From the NCBI GenBank assembly GCA_900315975.1, contig ONBA01000026.1, positions 1 through 64,000 on the forward strand: a stretch of DNA of 64,000 nucleotides, written 5' to 3'. The notes beneath the pieces were generated by a model. That model searched no databases and was not told the origin of the DNA. It worked only from the letters and a program-made list of their open reading frames with translations. The position numbers were made by a program, and so were the translations under genes. The stretch is from an uncultured Ruminococcus sp. (GTDB lineage Bacteria > Bacillota_A > Clostridia > Oscillospirales > Ruminococcaceae). Positions 53,529 through 62,010 of this stretch are shown piece after piece. Positions within the stretch are counted from its first letter, which is position 1; the number at the start of each line of letters is the position of its first letter.

Positions 53529-53924
53529 ATGAATCCGAACAGAACACCGAAAAACCGCTACAACGGCGGCTACAACACCGAGAGCCGCAAGGCACAGCAG
53601 ACCGCAGGCAAGGCTGATCGCAAGCCGGAGGACACGCTGACGAAGATCGAGGCGGAAATGGACAAGAGCGCGGCAGACATCGCGCTCACCATCAGCGACA
53701 TCTTCAAGTTCATGGCGATGTCCGCAGCGATCATCCCGAACATGGAGCTGGACACCGGCATGATGCGTCTGAAGGTCGATGATGACGGCATCTTCTTCGA
53801 AATCAACCACCCCTTCCGCAAGCGCAAGCAGCGCGATATCTGCGAGGACTGCGATGGCTGCACCGATGAGCCGGACGGCGACTATGACGATGACGAGGAG
53901 GGACTGCTCTATGACGGCGACTGA
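53529..53924 (+). CDS. Phage-type hypothetical protein, acidic C-terminus
   Basis: A 131-residue protein with a basic N-terminus, a helical middle part and a Cys pair plus Asp/Glu-rich end (CEDCDGC, DYDDDEEG). No family recognised. AAAGAAAGG precedes the ATG; the 3' end overlaps the next gene by 14 bases. Confidence 0.65.
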   Translation: MNPNRTPKNRYNGGYNTESRKAQQTAGKADRKPEDTLTKIEAEMDKSAADIALTISDIFKFMAMSAAIIPNMELDTGMMRLKVDDDGIFFEINHPFRKRKQRDICEDCDGCTDEPDGDYDDDEEGLLYDGD

Positions 53925-54393
53925 TAAGAACACCGCGCCGGAGAAGCTGCCGGTGCAGACACAGCGTATCGTAAACGGAATCAACCTCATGTTCGCCGGT
54001 ATTGGCGAGATCCTCAGCGCAATGGAGCCGGATATGGCGAAGGCGGTTCAGGCGCTGGCAAAGGCTGCACCGGGCAATCTGGACGACTACGAGGAGATCC
54101 TCGGTGCTGACGAGGTGCCGTGGGATACTGAGCCGGAGCAGGCTGCGGACAACACCCCTGCAACTGCACCGGAGCCTGATCCTCCAAAGAAGAAGGCAGC
54201 GCCGAAAAAGAAGCAGGAGCAGACCGCACTGACCGCCGATGACCTCATCCGTGTTGTCACGCAGAAGATCAAACAAAATCGCGCCAACAAGGAAAAGGTG
54301 CTGGCGCTGCTGAAGTCCTATGGCGCAGCGAAGGTCAGTGATATTCCTGCGGACAAGTATGAAGCGTTCCTCACGGATGTGTCGCAGCTCTGA
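53911..54393 (+). CDS. Phage-type hypothetical protein with Lys/Pro-rich linker
   Basis: A 160-residue protein: helical N-terminal part (IVNGINLMFAGIGEILSAM), an Ala/Pro/Lys linker (PPKKKAAPKKKQEQ) and a C-terminal rRNA/DNA-binding-like helical segment (VLALLKSYGAAKVSDIPADK). The C-terminus resembles small phage proteins near recombination genes. ATG at 53911 inside the previous gene, with GAGGAGGG upstream. Confidence 0.65.
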   Translation: MTATDKNTAPEKLPVQTQRIVNGINLMFAGIGEILSAMEPDMAKAVQALAKAAPGNLDDYEEILGADEVPWDTEPEQAADNTPATAPEPDPPKKKAAPKKKQEQTALTADDLIRVVTQKIKQNRANKEKVLALLKSYGAAKVSDIPADKYEAFLTDVSQL

Positions 54394-54407
54394 TCGGAGG
54401 TGGCGCT

Positions 54408-55658
54408 ATGCCGGATGTTCACGCGCTTCTGAGCGCATCCAGTTCCAAACAGTGGCTTCACTGTCCGCCGTCAGTCCGATTGCAGGAGGGATTTCCGAAT
54501 GAGAGTTCAGTCTATGCCGCCGAGGGTACGTTTGCCCACGAGGTATGCGAGTATAAGGTACGTAAGTATCTGCATGAACGGGTGAAACGCCCACAGTCCG
54601 AGGAATATGACACGGAGGAGATCGAGCAGATCACCGATGTGTACGCCGAATTTGTCATTTCTATCATCGAAAAGATGAAAGAGACCGGCTGTGAGCCGCT
54701 GGTGTTCGTGGAGGAGCGTGTGGACTACAGCCACATTGCCCCTTCCGGCTTCGGCACCGCCGATATGCTCATCATCGGAAAAGACGAAAAAGGCAAAGGA
54801 CTGATTCATGTATGTGATTTCAAGACGGGCGCAGGCGTGTTCGTGGATGCAGACCACAACAGCCAGATGATGTTATATGCGCTCGGAGGTTTAGCCGCCT
54901 ATGGCTTTTTGTATGATGTTGAGACCGTCCGCATGACCATCATCCAGCCCCGTCTTGATAATATCAGCACCTTCGAGTGCAGCAGGCAGGAGCTGGAGGA
55001 CTGGGGCGAGAGCATCCGACCAACGGCTCTGCTTGCCTTTGAGGGCAAGGGAGAACAGCATCCCGGCGACTGGTGCCGTTTCTGCCGCGCAAAGCCTGTG
55101 TGTAAGGCGTGCGCCGATGAAGCACTGGCGCTCTGCCGGGAGGACTTCCTTGATCTCGATGCCGGTGCATTTGACGGCACCGCAGAGGAGAGCGATATGA
55201 CAGCTCCCTACGAAGCGGATACACAGACTGCCGTTTTCAAGCAGCCCGGATTGATACCAATTGCGGAGCTGGCTGAAATACTGCCGACGCTGAACAGGAT
55301 CTCCTCTTGGATCGATGCTGTCTTTGCGTTTGTTAGCAGTGAGGCGATCAACCACGGCGTGCCGATCCCCGGATATAAGGTGGTCGAAGGGCGCAGCAAG
55401 CGTGTGTTCACTGACACCAAAGCAGTGGTCGATACCGCTGTTCAGAACGGCTATACAGATCTGTATAAGCAGTCTCTCATCAGCTTGACAGAATTTGAGA
55501 AGATGATGGGAAAAAAGAAGTTCAATGAACTGCTCGGAGAGTATGTCGCCAAGCCGCCCGGAAAGCTGGCGCTGGTGCCGGAAAGCAATCCGAGAGAGCC
55601 TGTCGATCTCACAGTAACACCTGATCAGGAATTCACAGCCCTGCCTGATGAGGAATGA
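54408..55658 (+). CDS. DUF2800 protein, RecB/Cas4-like PD-(D/E)XK nuclease fold
   Basis: A 416-residue phage protein: LLSASSSKQWLHCPPSVRL, EGTFAHEVCEYKV, FGTADMLIIG, VCDFKTGAG and a Cys cluster (CRFCRAKPVCKAC), matching the DUF2800 family of RecB-type nucleases. Probable role in phage recombination or replication. CGGAGG precedes the ATG. Confidence 0.88.
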   Translation: MPDVHALLSASSSKQWLHCPPSVRLQEGFPNESSVYAAEGTFAHEVCEYKVRKYLHERVKRPQSEEYDTEEIEQITDVYAEFVISIIEKMKETGCEPLVFVEERVDYSHIAPSGFGTADMLIIGKDEKGKGLIHVCDFKTGAGVFVDADHNSQMMLYALGGLAAYGFLYDVETVRMTIIQPRLDNISTFECSRQELEDWGESIRPTALLAFEGKGEQHPGDWCRFCRAKPVCKACADEALALCREDFLDLDAGAFDGTAEESDMTAPYEADTQTAVFKQPGLIPIAELAEILPTLNRISSWIDAVFAFVSSEAINHGVPIPGYKVVEGRSKRVFTDTKAVVDTAVQNGYTDLYKQSLISLTEFEKMMGKKKFNELLGEYVAKPPGKLALVPESNPREPVDLTVTPDQEFTALPDEE

Positions 55659-55691
55659 TAAAATACACAGGGCATAAATGGAGGTATTTCA

Positions 55692-56276
55692 ATGGCAACA
55701 AATAACACAGCACCCGCGACCAAAGTGGTCGTACCCTGCCGCATCAGCTTCGCCAACATCTGGGAGGCTCGTTCCATTAATGGCGGCGATGAGAAGTATT
55801 CCGTCTCTCTGCTCATCCCCAAGGATGACAAGGCAACCCTCGCCAAGATCAAGAAGGCGATCGAGGCTGCAAAGGAGGCGGCAAAGTCCAAGAAGTGGGG
55901 CGGCAAGATCCCCGCAAATCTGAAGCTGCCGATGCACGATGGCGACATTGACCGCCCAGACGATGAGAACTATGCAGGGCATATGTTTTTCAATGCGACC
56001 AGCAAGGATGCACCGCAGATCGTTGACCGTCATGTGCAGCCGATTCTCGATCCGATGGAGTGCGGCAGCGGTGACTACTGCAATGTCAGCGTGAACTTCT
56101 ACGGTTTTGCGGCATCCGGAAACCGCGGTGTTGCAGCAGGACTCCAGAACATCCAGCTCGTGCGCCACGGCGAGCGTCTCGCAGGCAGACCGTCCGCATC
56201 CTCCGACTTTGAGTCCATCGAGGGCGAGGACGAGGAGCTTGGCGAGATCGATGAGGATATGGATTTCCTGAACTGA
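55692..56276 (+). CDS. DUF2815 protein (phage ssDNA-binding-like)
   Basis: A 194-residue protein: VVVPCRISFANIWEARSI, KYSVSLLIPKDD, CNVSVNFYGFAASGNRGV and an acidic tail GEDEELGEIDEDMDF, as in single-strand DNA-binding proteins of T7 gp2.5 type. Follows DUF2800 as in many Firmicutes phages. TGGAGG precedes the ATG. Confidence 0.88.
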   Translation: MATNNTAPATKVVVPCRISFANIWEARSINGGDEKYSVSLLIPKDDKATLAKIKKAIEAAKEAAKSKKWGGKIPANLKLPMHDGDIDRPDDENYAGHMFFNATSKDAPQIVDRHVQPILDPMECGSGDYCNVSVNFYGFAASGNRGVAAGLQNIQLVRHGERLAGRPSASSDFESIEGEDEELGEIDEDMDFLN

Positions 56277-56332
56277 TGCAATAAGGGAGGCGCGTCCTCC
56301 CTGTACATAAAAATGAGAGGAGGCAGAGAGCT

Positions 56333-58288
56333 ATGAGCAGAAAACGGCTGCAGATCGATATTGAAACCTACAGCGATGTTGACCTTGTCAACTGCGGTGT
56401 ATACAGATATGTTGAGGGCGACTTTCATATTCTGCTGTTTGCGTATGCTTTCGATGATGATGAGGTGCAGTGTGTGGACCTTGCCTGTGGGGAGCAGCTT
56501 CCGCAGGAGGTGGTGGATGCAATCTATGATAAGTCGATCATCAAGGCGGCATGGAATGCACAGTTCGAGCGTATCTGCTTGTCGAAATACTTTGATACAC
56601 AGCTATCCCCCGATGACTGGCAATGCTCGATGGTCTGGGCGGCATCGCTGTCCCTGCCGCTGAAGCTGAAATATGCAGCATTGGCACTTAAGACGGGAGA
56701 GCAGAAGAATGATGTCGGTGAACGGCTTATCAGATACTTCTCGATTCCGTGTAAGCCTACCAAAAGCAACGGCGGCAGAACGAGAAATCTGCCGGAACAC
56801 GCGCCGGAGGACTGGAAGCTGTTCAAAAGCTACTGTATTCAGGATGTCCGGACGGAGCGTGACATTCGCTATCGTTTGGAGAAGTTTCCACTGATGCCGC
56901 AGGAATGGAACTACTACTACATGGATCAGCGCATCAATGACCGTGGCGTCATGATCGACAAGGAGCTTGTGCAGCAAGCAATCATCTGCGATATGGCACT
57001 GTCCGAGGCTATGACGAAAAGAGCCTATGAGCTGACCGGACTTGAAAATCCCAATTCTGTCTCGCAGCTCAAAGGCTGGCTCGATGAGCGTGGGATATCC
57101 GTTGACAGCCTCGGTAAAAAAGATGTGTCTGCACTGATCGCCGATCTGGACAAGCACAGTATCGACACCGAGGCAATCGACATGATGAAGCTGAGATTGC
57201 AGATGGCGAAATCCTCTGTGAAGAAGTATCAGGCGGCAGAGAGATACATCTGCGAGGATGGCAGAGCGCACGGACTATTTCAGTTCTCCGGCGCAAACCG
57301 CACGCAGCGGTGGGCAGGCAGAGGGATACAGTTACAGAATCTCCCTCAGAACCACATTGCAACGCTCGATGAAGCGAGAGATCTTGTAAAGCTCGGATGC
57401 TTTGATATTATTGCTGCCATGTACGGCAACACACCGGATATCCTGTCGCAGCTCATACGCACCATGCTCATTCCGAAACCCGGCTGTGAGTTCATCGTAG
57501 CGGATTTCAGTGCTATTGAAGCTCGTGTGCTTGCATGGCTCGCCGGAGAACAATGGCGTTTGGATGCATTTCAGCGCGGCGAGGACATTTACTGCGCATC
57601 CGCATCGCAGATGTTTGGTGTGCCTGTGGTGAAACACGGCATCAACGGGGAGCTGCGGCAGAAGGGTAAGGTTGCGGAGCTTGCCTGCGGATACGGCGGC
57701 GCGGCAGGGGCGCTGATTTCTATGGGCGCATTGGATATGGGACTCAAAGAGGATGAGCTTCCTGACATTATCTCCTCTTGGCGTGAAGCCAATCCGGAGA
57801 TCGTGAAATTCTGGTACGCAGTGGAGAATGCGGCGGTCGATACCATCAAGGACCACACAGACCGCACCGTCGGCAGGATCGGATTTCAGTTTTCTGCCAA
57901 TACGCTGTGGATCGTTCTTCCATCGGGACGGCGACTGGCATATATCAAGCCGAAGCTCCAACCGAATCGCTTCGGTCGCATGGCGGTCACCTACGAGGGA
58001 CTCGGTTCCAGCAACAAGTGGATTCGTATGGAGACCTACAGCGGAAAGCTGACGGAGAACATCACGCAGGCAACGGCGCGGGATCTGCTTGCCGAAGCCA
58101 TGTGGCGTATGGAATGCGCAGGGCTTGACATTGTCGGTCATGTACACGATGAGGTCATCTTGGAAGTACCGAGGGACAGCATGACCGTGGACGGCGTATG
58201 TGAGATCATGAATCAGAATCCTGCATGGGCGGACGGTCTGCCGCTGTCAAGTGCTGGATATGAGGGGAATTATTATTTCAAAGACTGA
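56333..58288 (+). CDS. Phage DNA polymerase I (3'-5' exonuclease plus polymerase)
   Basis: A 651-residue family A polymerase. The DnaQ-like exonuclease starts with IDIETYSDVDL; polymerase motif A is ADFSAIEARVLAWLAGE near residue 389, and motif C is GHVHDEVILEVP near 603. There is no 5'-3' exonuclease domain, as usual in phages. GAGGAGG precedes the ATG. Confidence 0.95.
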   Translation: MSRKRLQIDIETYSDVDLVNCGVYRYVEGDFHILLFAYAFDDDEVQCVDLACGEQLPQEVVDAIYDKSIIKAAWNAQFERICLSKYFDTQLSPDDWQCSMVWAASLSLPLKLKYAALALKTGEQKNDVGERLIRYFSIPCKPTKSNGGRTRNLPEHAPEDWKLFKSYCIQDVRTERDIRYRLEKFPLMPQEWNYYYMDQRINDRGVMIDKELVQQAIICDMALSEAMTKRAYELTGLENPNSVSQLKGWLDERGISVDSLGKKDVSALIADLDKHSIDTEAIDMMKLRLQMAKSSVKKYQAAERYICEDGRAHGLFQFSGANRTQRWAGRGIQLQNLPQNHIATLDEARDLVKLGCFDIIAAMYGNTPDILSQLIRTMLIPKPGCEFIVADFSAIEARVLAWLAGEQWRLDAFQRGEDIYCASASQMFGVPVVKHGINGELRQKGKVAELACGYGGAAGALISMGALDMGLKEDELPDIISSWREANPEIVKFWYAVENAAVDTIKDHTDRTVGRIGFQFSANTLWIVLPSGRRLAYIKPKLQPNRFGRMAVTYEGLGSSNKWIRMETYSGKLTENITQATARDLLAEAMWRMECAGLDIVGHVHDEVILEVPRDSMTVDGVCEIMNQNPAWADGLPLSSAGYEGNYYFKD

Positions 58289-58301
58289 GGAGGAATTTTC
58301 T

Positions 58302-59357
58302 ATGAAACAAGGCAGATCATTACCGGAGGTGCTGACGGAGCTTCAGCGACAGAATGCCGCCAAGCAGGACTATATCGGTGCAGCGGAGGCGTTCAGCCTC
58401 GATGATGACGGCAGCACATTCCATATCGGAACTGACCATGCTTTCGGCACAACACAGCTTTTTCACCGTCAGGTGGCATCTACACTCGGCATTCCGGCGA
58501 AGTATTATGACATGATGCAGAAGCAGAAGCCGGATCTTCTGGCAGACAACGTGAATGCATGGTTCTCCGACAATGGCAGCAGCTATATGGTGCGTACACT
58601 TGACTACGGCAACGGCGCTGGACAGGTAGCCCGCGCATTGCTTTCTGATCGTTACCGCCGTATTGATAATCTGGAGATCGCATCGGCGGTGCTGCCGCTG
58701 TTTGCGGGAAATCCCGATATTCAGGTGATTTCGAGTGAAGTGACGGAAAGTAAGTTGTATCTCAAGATTCTGAACACAAGGCTCGAAATGGCGTGTGTAG
58801 GTGATATCGTGCAGGCAGGTGTTGTCATCAGCAATTCCGAGGTCGGGCTCGGTGCTGTATCGGTTCAGCCGCTTGTATACACCCTCGCTTGTACAAATGG
58901 CATGATTTGCCCCTCTTACGGCGAGCGCCGCACTCATGTCGGCAGAGCATCGAGAGCGACCGATGACGGGTATGAGATCTACTCTGACGAAACAAAGGAA
59001 GCGGATGACCGCGTCTTTATGCTCAAGCTCCGCGATGCTACCCTCGCTGCTATCGAAGAAGCCCGCTTTCGCCAGATCGTTGGCAAGCTCGAAGAGAGCG
59101 CAGGTGCAAAGATCACAGGACGTGTGCAGGATGTGATCGAGCTTACCGGTAAGGCGTATGACCTCAATCAGCCGGAGCAGGACAGCATCCTCAATTATCT
59201 GATTCAGGGCGGTGATCTCTCCCTCTATGGTCTGAGCAATGCCATCACACGCGCTTCGCAGGATGTAGAGTCCTACGACCGTGCAACTGCGTTAGAGGGC
59301 ATCGGCTGGCAGGTCGCTACAATGACAAGAAATCAGTGGGAGGAAATCAATGCATGA
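58302..59357 (+). CDS. DUF932 protein
   Basis: A 351-residue protein with LFHRQVASTLGIPAKYYDMM, RALLSDRYRRIDNLEIA and ACTNGMICPS, the DUF932/LGT-like phage-plasmid family of unknown function. GAGGAGG lies before the ATG at 58302. The stop overlaps the next start (ATGA). Confidence 0.9.
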   Translation: MKQGRSLPEVLTELQRQNAAKQDYIGAAEAFSLDDDGSTFHIGTDHAFGTTQLFHRQVASTLGIPAKYYDMMQKQKPDLLADNVNAWFSDNGSSYMVRTLDYGNGAGQVARALLSDRYRRIDNLEIASAVLPLFAGNPDIQVISSEVTESKLYLKILNTRLEMACVGDIVQAGVVISNSEVGLGAVSVQPLVYTLACTNGMICPSYGERRTHVGRASRATDDGYEIYSDETKEADDRVFMLKLRDATLAAIEEARFRQIVGKLEESAGAKITGRVQDVIELTGKAYDLNQPEQDSILNYLIQGGDLSLYGLSNAITRASQDVESYDRATALEGIGWQVATMTRNQWEEINA

Positions 59358-59587
59358 GCAGAACTTGGAAAGACAGACGTGGGTATAAGACCAGACGCCG
59401 ACACCGTTCGTATACCACTTCGGATTATGAGAACCGCACCCGCGGCGGGTATGAGGACTATGACCACAGTGATCAGGAGCTGTATGTAGACGATCAGTGC
59501 TGCGAGAACTGCTGCTACCGCTACAATTGTCATCATACGCCGTTCCCTTCGGGATGGTGCGAGTATTGGAAGGGCGGCGGTGTATGA
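59354..59587 (+). CDS. Small Cys-rich phage protein
   Basis: A 77-residue protein with a basic N-terminus (WKDRRGYKTRRRHRS) and a Cys/His cluster (CCENCCYRYNCHH), perhaps a small zinc protein. Coupled by ATGA overlaps to genes on both sides. No function known. Confidence 0.7.
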   Translation: MSRTWKDRRGYKTRRRHRSYTTSDYENRTRGGYEDYDHSDQELYVDDQCCENCCYRYNCHHTPFPSGWCEYWKGGGV

Positions 59588-60027
59588 GGGAATATGTTGT
59601 CGAGAACGAGTTTGTAAAGGCGGTGCGTAAAGCTGGTGGTGTAGCATATAAGCTGACATCGCAGACAGCCAACGGACTGCCGGACAGACTCGTTCTGTTC
59701 CCTACGGCAAAGACGATCTTCGTAGAACTGAAAGCGCCGGGGAAAATGATGCGTCCTCTTCAGAGGAAACGTCGGTATCAGCTTATGAAGCTCGGCTTTC
59801 CGGTTCTCTGCATTGACAGAATGCCGCAGATAAAGCCTTTTATAGCTGCCGCACTATCATGGACTCCCGGTGAGCAGTTCCCGGATGGCATCGGTGCGAA
59901 GATACCCGATCTGGAAATGGCAACACTGCCATCGGATATGGAGGACTTTGGAGAAACGCTTGAACCCATCAATCCGGAAAATCTGATGGAATTTTATGAG
60001 ATAGAGGACGGAGGTGATGCCCTATGA
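59584..60027 (+). CDS. VRR-NUC domain nuclease
   Basis: A 147-residue protein. ENEFVKAVRKAGG, NGLPDRLVLFP, IFVELKAPG and RKRRYQLMKLGFPV fit the VRR-NUC PD-(D/E)XK core (G-PD, E-x-K). VRR-NUC genes commonly precede a SNF2 helicase in phages, as here (ATGA overlap). The last 50 residues are an acidic extension. Confidence 0.92.
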   Translation: MREYVVENEFVKAVRKAGGVAYKLTSQTANGLPDRLVLFPTAKTIFVELKAPGKMMRPLQRKRRYQLMKLGFPVLCIDRMPQIKPFIAAALSWTPGEQFPDGIGAKIPDLEMATLPSDMEDFGETLEPINPENLMEFYEIEDGGDAL

Positions 60028-61394
60028 AGTTCGTGCCGCACGATTACCAGAGTTATTGTATCGAATATATCAAGACACACATCATTTCCGCCCTATTCCT
60101 CGACATGGGACTCGGCAAGACGGCTGTCACACTGACGGCACTCCGTGATCTCATGTTTGACGAATTGGCTGTTTCCAAAGTTCTCGTCATCGCCCCTCTC
60201 CGTGTCGCCCGTGACACATGGCCGTCTGAGGTGAAGAAGTGGGATCACCTTGCGGAGCTTGAAATTTCCGTCATTGTCGGTTCTGCGAAGGAGCGCACCG
60301 CCGCTGTCAATCACAATGCTTTCATATACATCGTGAACAGAGAGAATGTCAAATGGCTCGTGGAGTATTATGAGAAGAACGGTCTACGCTGGAATTTTGA
60401 TATGATCGTCATTGATGAGTTGTCCAGTTTCAAAAACTACCAGTCTCAGCGTTTCAAATGGCTGCGGAAGGTGCGCCCATTCGTAAAACGCTGGGTAGGG
60501 CTGACAGGCACGCCGACCTCCAACGGTCTTATGGACTTATGGGCGGAGATTGGTATCCTTGACGGAGGCGAACGGCTCGGACGATTCATAGGTCGTTTTC
60601 GGGAGTCTTACTTCAAGCCCGCGTCCATGAATCCGTCTACCGGTGTTGTTTTCAGCTACACACCTCGTCCCGGCGCAGAGGAGCAGATCTATAACAAGAT
60701 TTCTGACATCACGATCTCTATGAAGGCGCTTGACTATCTGGATATGCCGGAATGCGTGTATGTCAATCATGAGGTGGAGATGAATGCCGCCGAGCGCAAG
60801 CTGTACGATCAGCTCAAGCATGACCTCATCATTCCATTGGAGGATGGCGACATTGATGCTGCCAACGCCGCATCTCTTTCCAATAAGCTCCTTCAGATGG
60901 CAAACGGCGCAGTCTACGATGAAAACAAGGAAGCCCGTGTCATTCATCAGCGGAAGCTGGAAATGCTCGAAGATCTGATAGAATCCGCCAACGGACAGCC
61001 TGTGCTGATCGGATACTGGTTCAAGCATGATAAGACGCGCATTGTGGAGTATCTCAATTCCTGTGGCTACAGTCCTCGTGACATCAAGGATTCCGATGAC
61101 ATCACGGATTGGAACAGCGGGGATATCCCGGTTGCACTCATACACCCTGCATCGGCAGGACATGGACTCAACATTCAGTCCGGCGGTCACATCATGATCT
61201 GGTTTGGACTCACTTGGAGTTTGGAGCTGTATCAGCAGACCAATGCCAGACTGTGGCGGCAGGGACAGCAGCACACGGTCACCATTCATCATATCGTCTG
61301 CAAGGATACTGTCGATGAGGATGTACTGTCTGCACTCGCCAATAAGGATGTGACACAGGAAAAGCTGATCGCAGCAGTCAAGGCTCGTCTGTAA
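60024..61394 (+). CDS. SNF2/DEAD-type phage helicase
   Basis: A 456-residue superfamily 2 ATPase: DMGLGKTAVTL (motif I) near residue 27, VIDELSSFKN (motif II, DELS in place of DEAH) near 130, GLTGTPTSN (motif III) and YQQTNARLWRQGQ (motif VI) near 405. ATGA overlap with the nuclease gene. Confidence 0.94.
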   Translation: MKFVPHDYQSYCIEYIKTHIISALFLDMGLGKTAVTLTALRDLMFDELAVSKVLVIAPLRVARDTWPSEVKKWDHLAELEISVIVGSAKERTAAVNHNAFIYIVNRENVKWLVEYYEKNGLRWNFDMIVIDELSSFKNYQSQRFKWLRKVRPFVKRWVGLTGTPTSNGLMDLWAEIGILDGGERLGRFIGRFRESYFKPASMNPSTGVVFSYTPRPGAEEQIYNKISDITISMKALDYLDMPECVYVNHEVEMNAAERKLYDQLKHDLIIPLEDGDIDAANAASLSNKLLQMANGAVYDENKEARVIHQRKLEMLEDLIESANGQPVLIGYWFKHDKTRIVEYLNSCGYSPRDIKDSDDITDWNSGDIPVALIHPASAGHGLNIQSGGHIMIWFGLTWSLELYQQTNARLWRQGQQHTVTIHHIVCKDTVDEDVLSALANKDVTQEKLIAAVKARL

Positions 61395-61515
61395 CGCTCC
61401 CCGAAAAGACGACAATTTGACGACAAAAAGGTAACGCCATAAAAGTTACGTTAAATGCTGCAAAACGGTAACGCCGTTATAAGTCCGTTTCTACTACCCA
61501 CGGAGGTGAAAATCT

Positions 61516-62010
61516 ATGGCTCGAAAGAACAACCGCATGAAGACCGAATACCACAGAGGTCTCGGCTTTGATCCGAGAAAGTATATCTCAGCACCTGTGC
61601 AGCGCACGGGATATATCCTCCCTGACCGCACGCCGCAGCGTGGAGACATCTGGTTTGCCAACCTCGGCACGCATCCCAATTCCAGTGTGCAGTCCGGCAC
61701 ACGCCCCGTTGTGATTATCTCCAACAACATCGGCAACGCCCACGCTGACACCGTCAATGTGATCCCGATGACCAAGCATCTGAAGAAGCCGGAGCTGCCC
61801 TGCCATACACAGCTTGATCCGTTCAGTGTCACCGGCGGCAGTCAGCTTCTCGCACCATCTATGGTGCTGGCGGAGCAGCTCACCACCATCAGCAAGTATG
61901 CGCTCCGCACCTACGCAGGGCATATCTCTGATGATGAGGCAATGAACCGCATCGAGACCGCCGTCCTGTCACAGTTTGCATTGGAAAGGAGTGTGCCTGA
62001 ATGCCTGTAA
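61516..62010 (+). CDS. PemK/MazF-family toxin-like protein
   Basis: A 164-residue protein. PQRGDIWFANLG, SGTRPVVIISN, DTVNVIPMT and PSMVLAEQLTTISK match the MazF fold of endoribonuclease toxins. About 40 extra residues precede the fold. No antitoxin-like gene lies beside it. ACGGAGGTG precedes the ATG. The 121-base gap upstream carries GGTAACGCC twice. Confidence 0.88.
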   Translation: MARKNNRMKTEYHRGLGFDPRKYISAPVQRTGYILPDRTPQRGDIWFANLGTHPNSSVQSGTRPVVIISNNIGNAHADTVNVIPMTKHLKKPELPCHTQLDPFSVTGGSQLLAPSMVLAEQLTTISKYALRTYAGHISDDEAMNRIETAVLSQFALERSVPECL

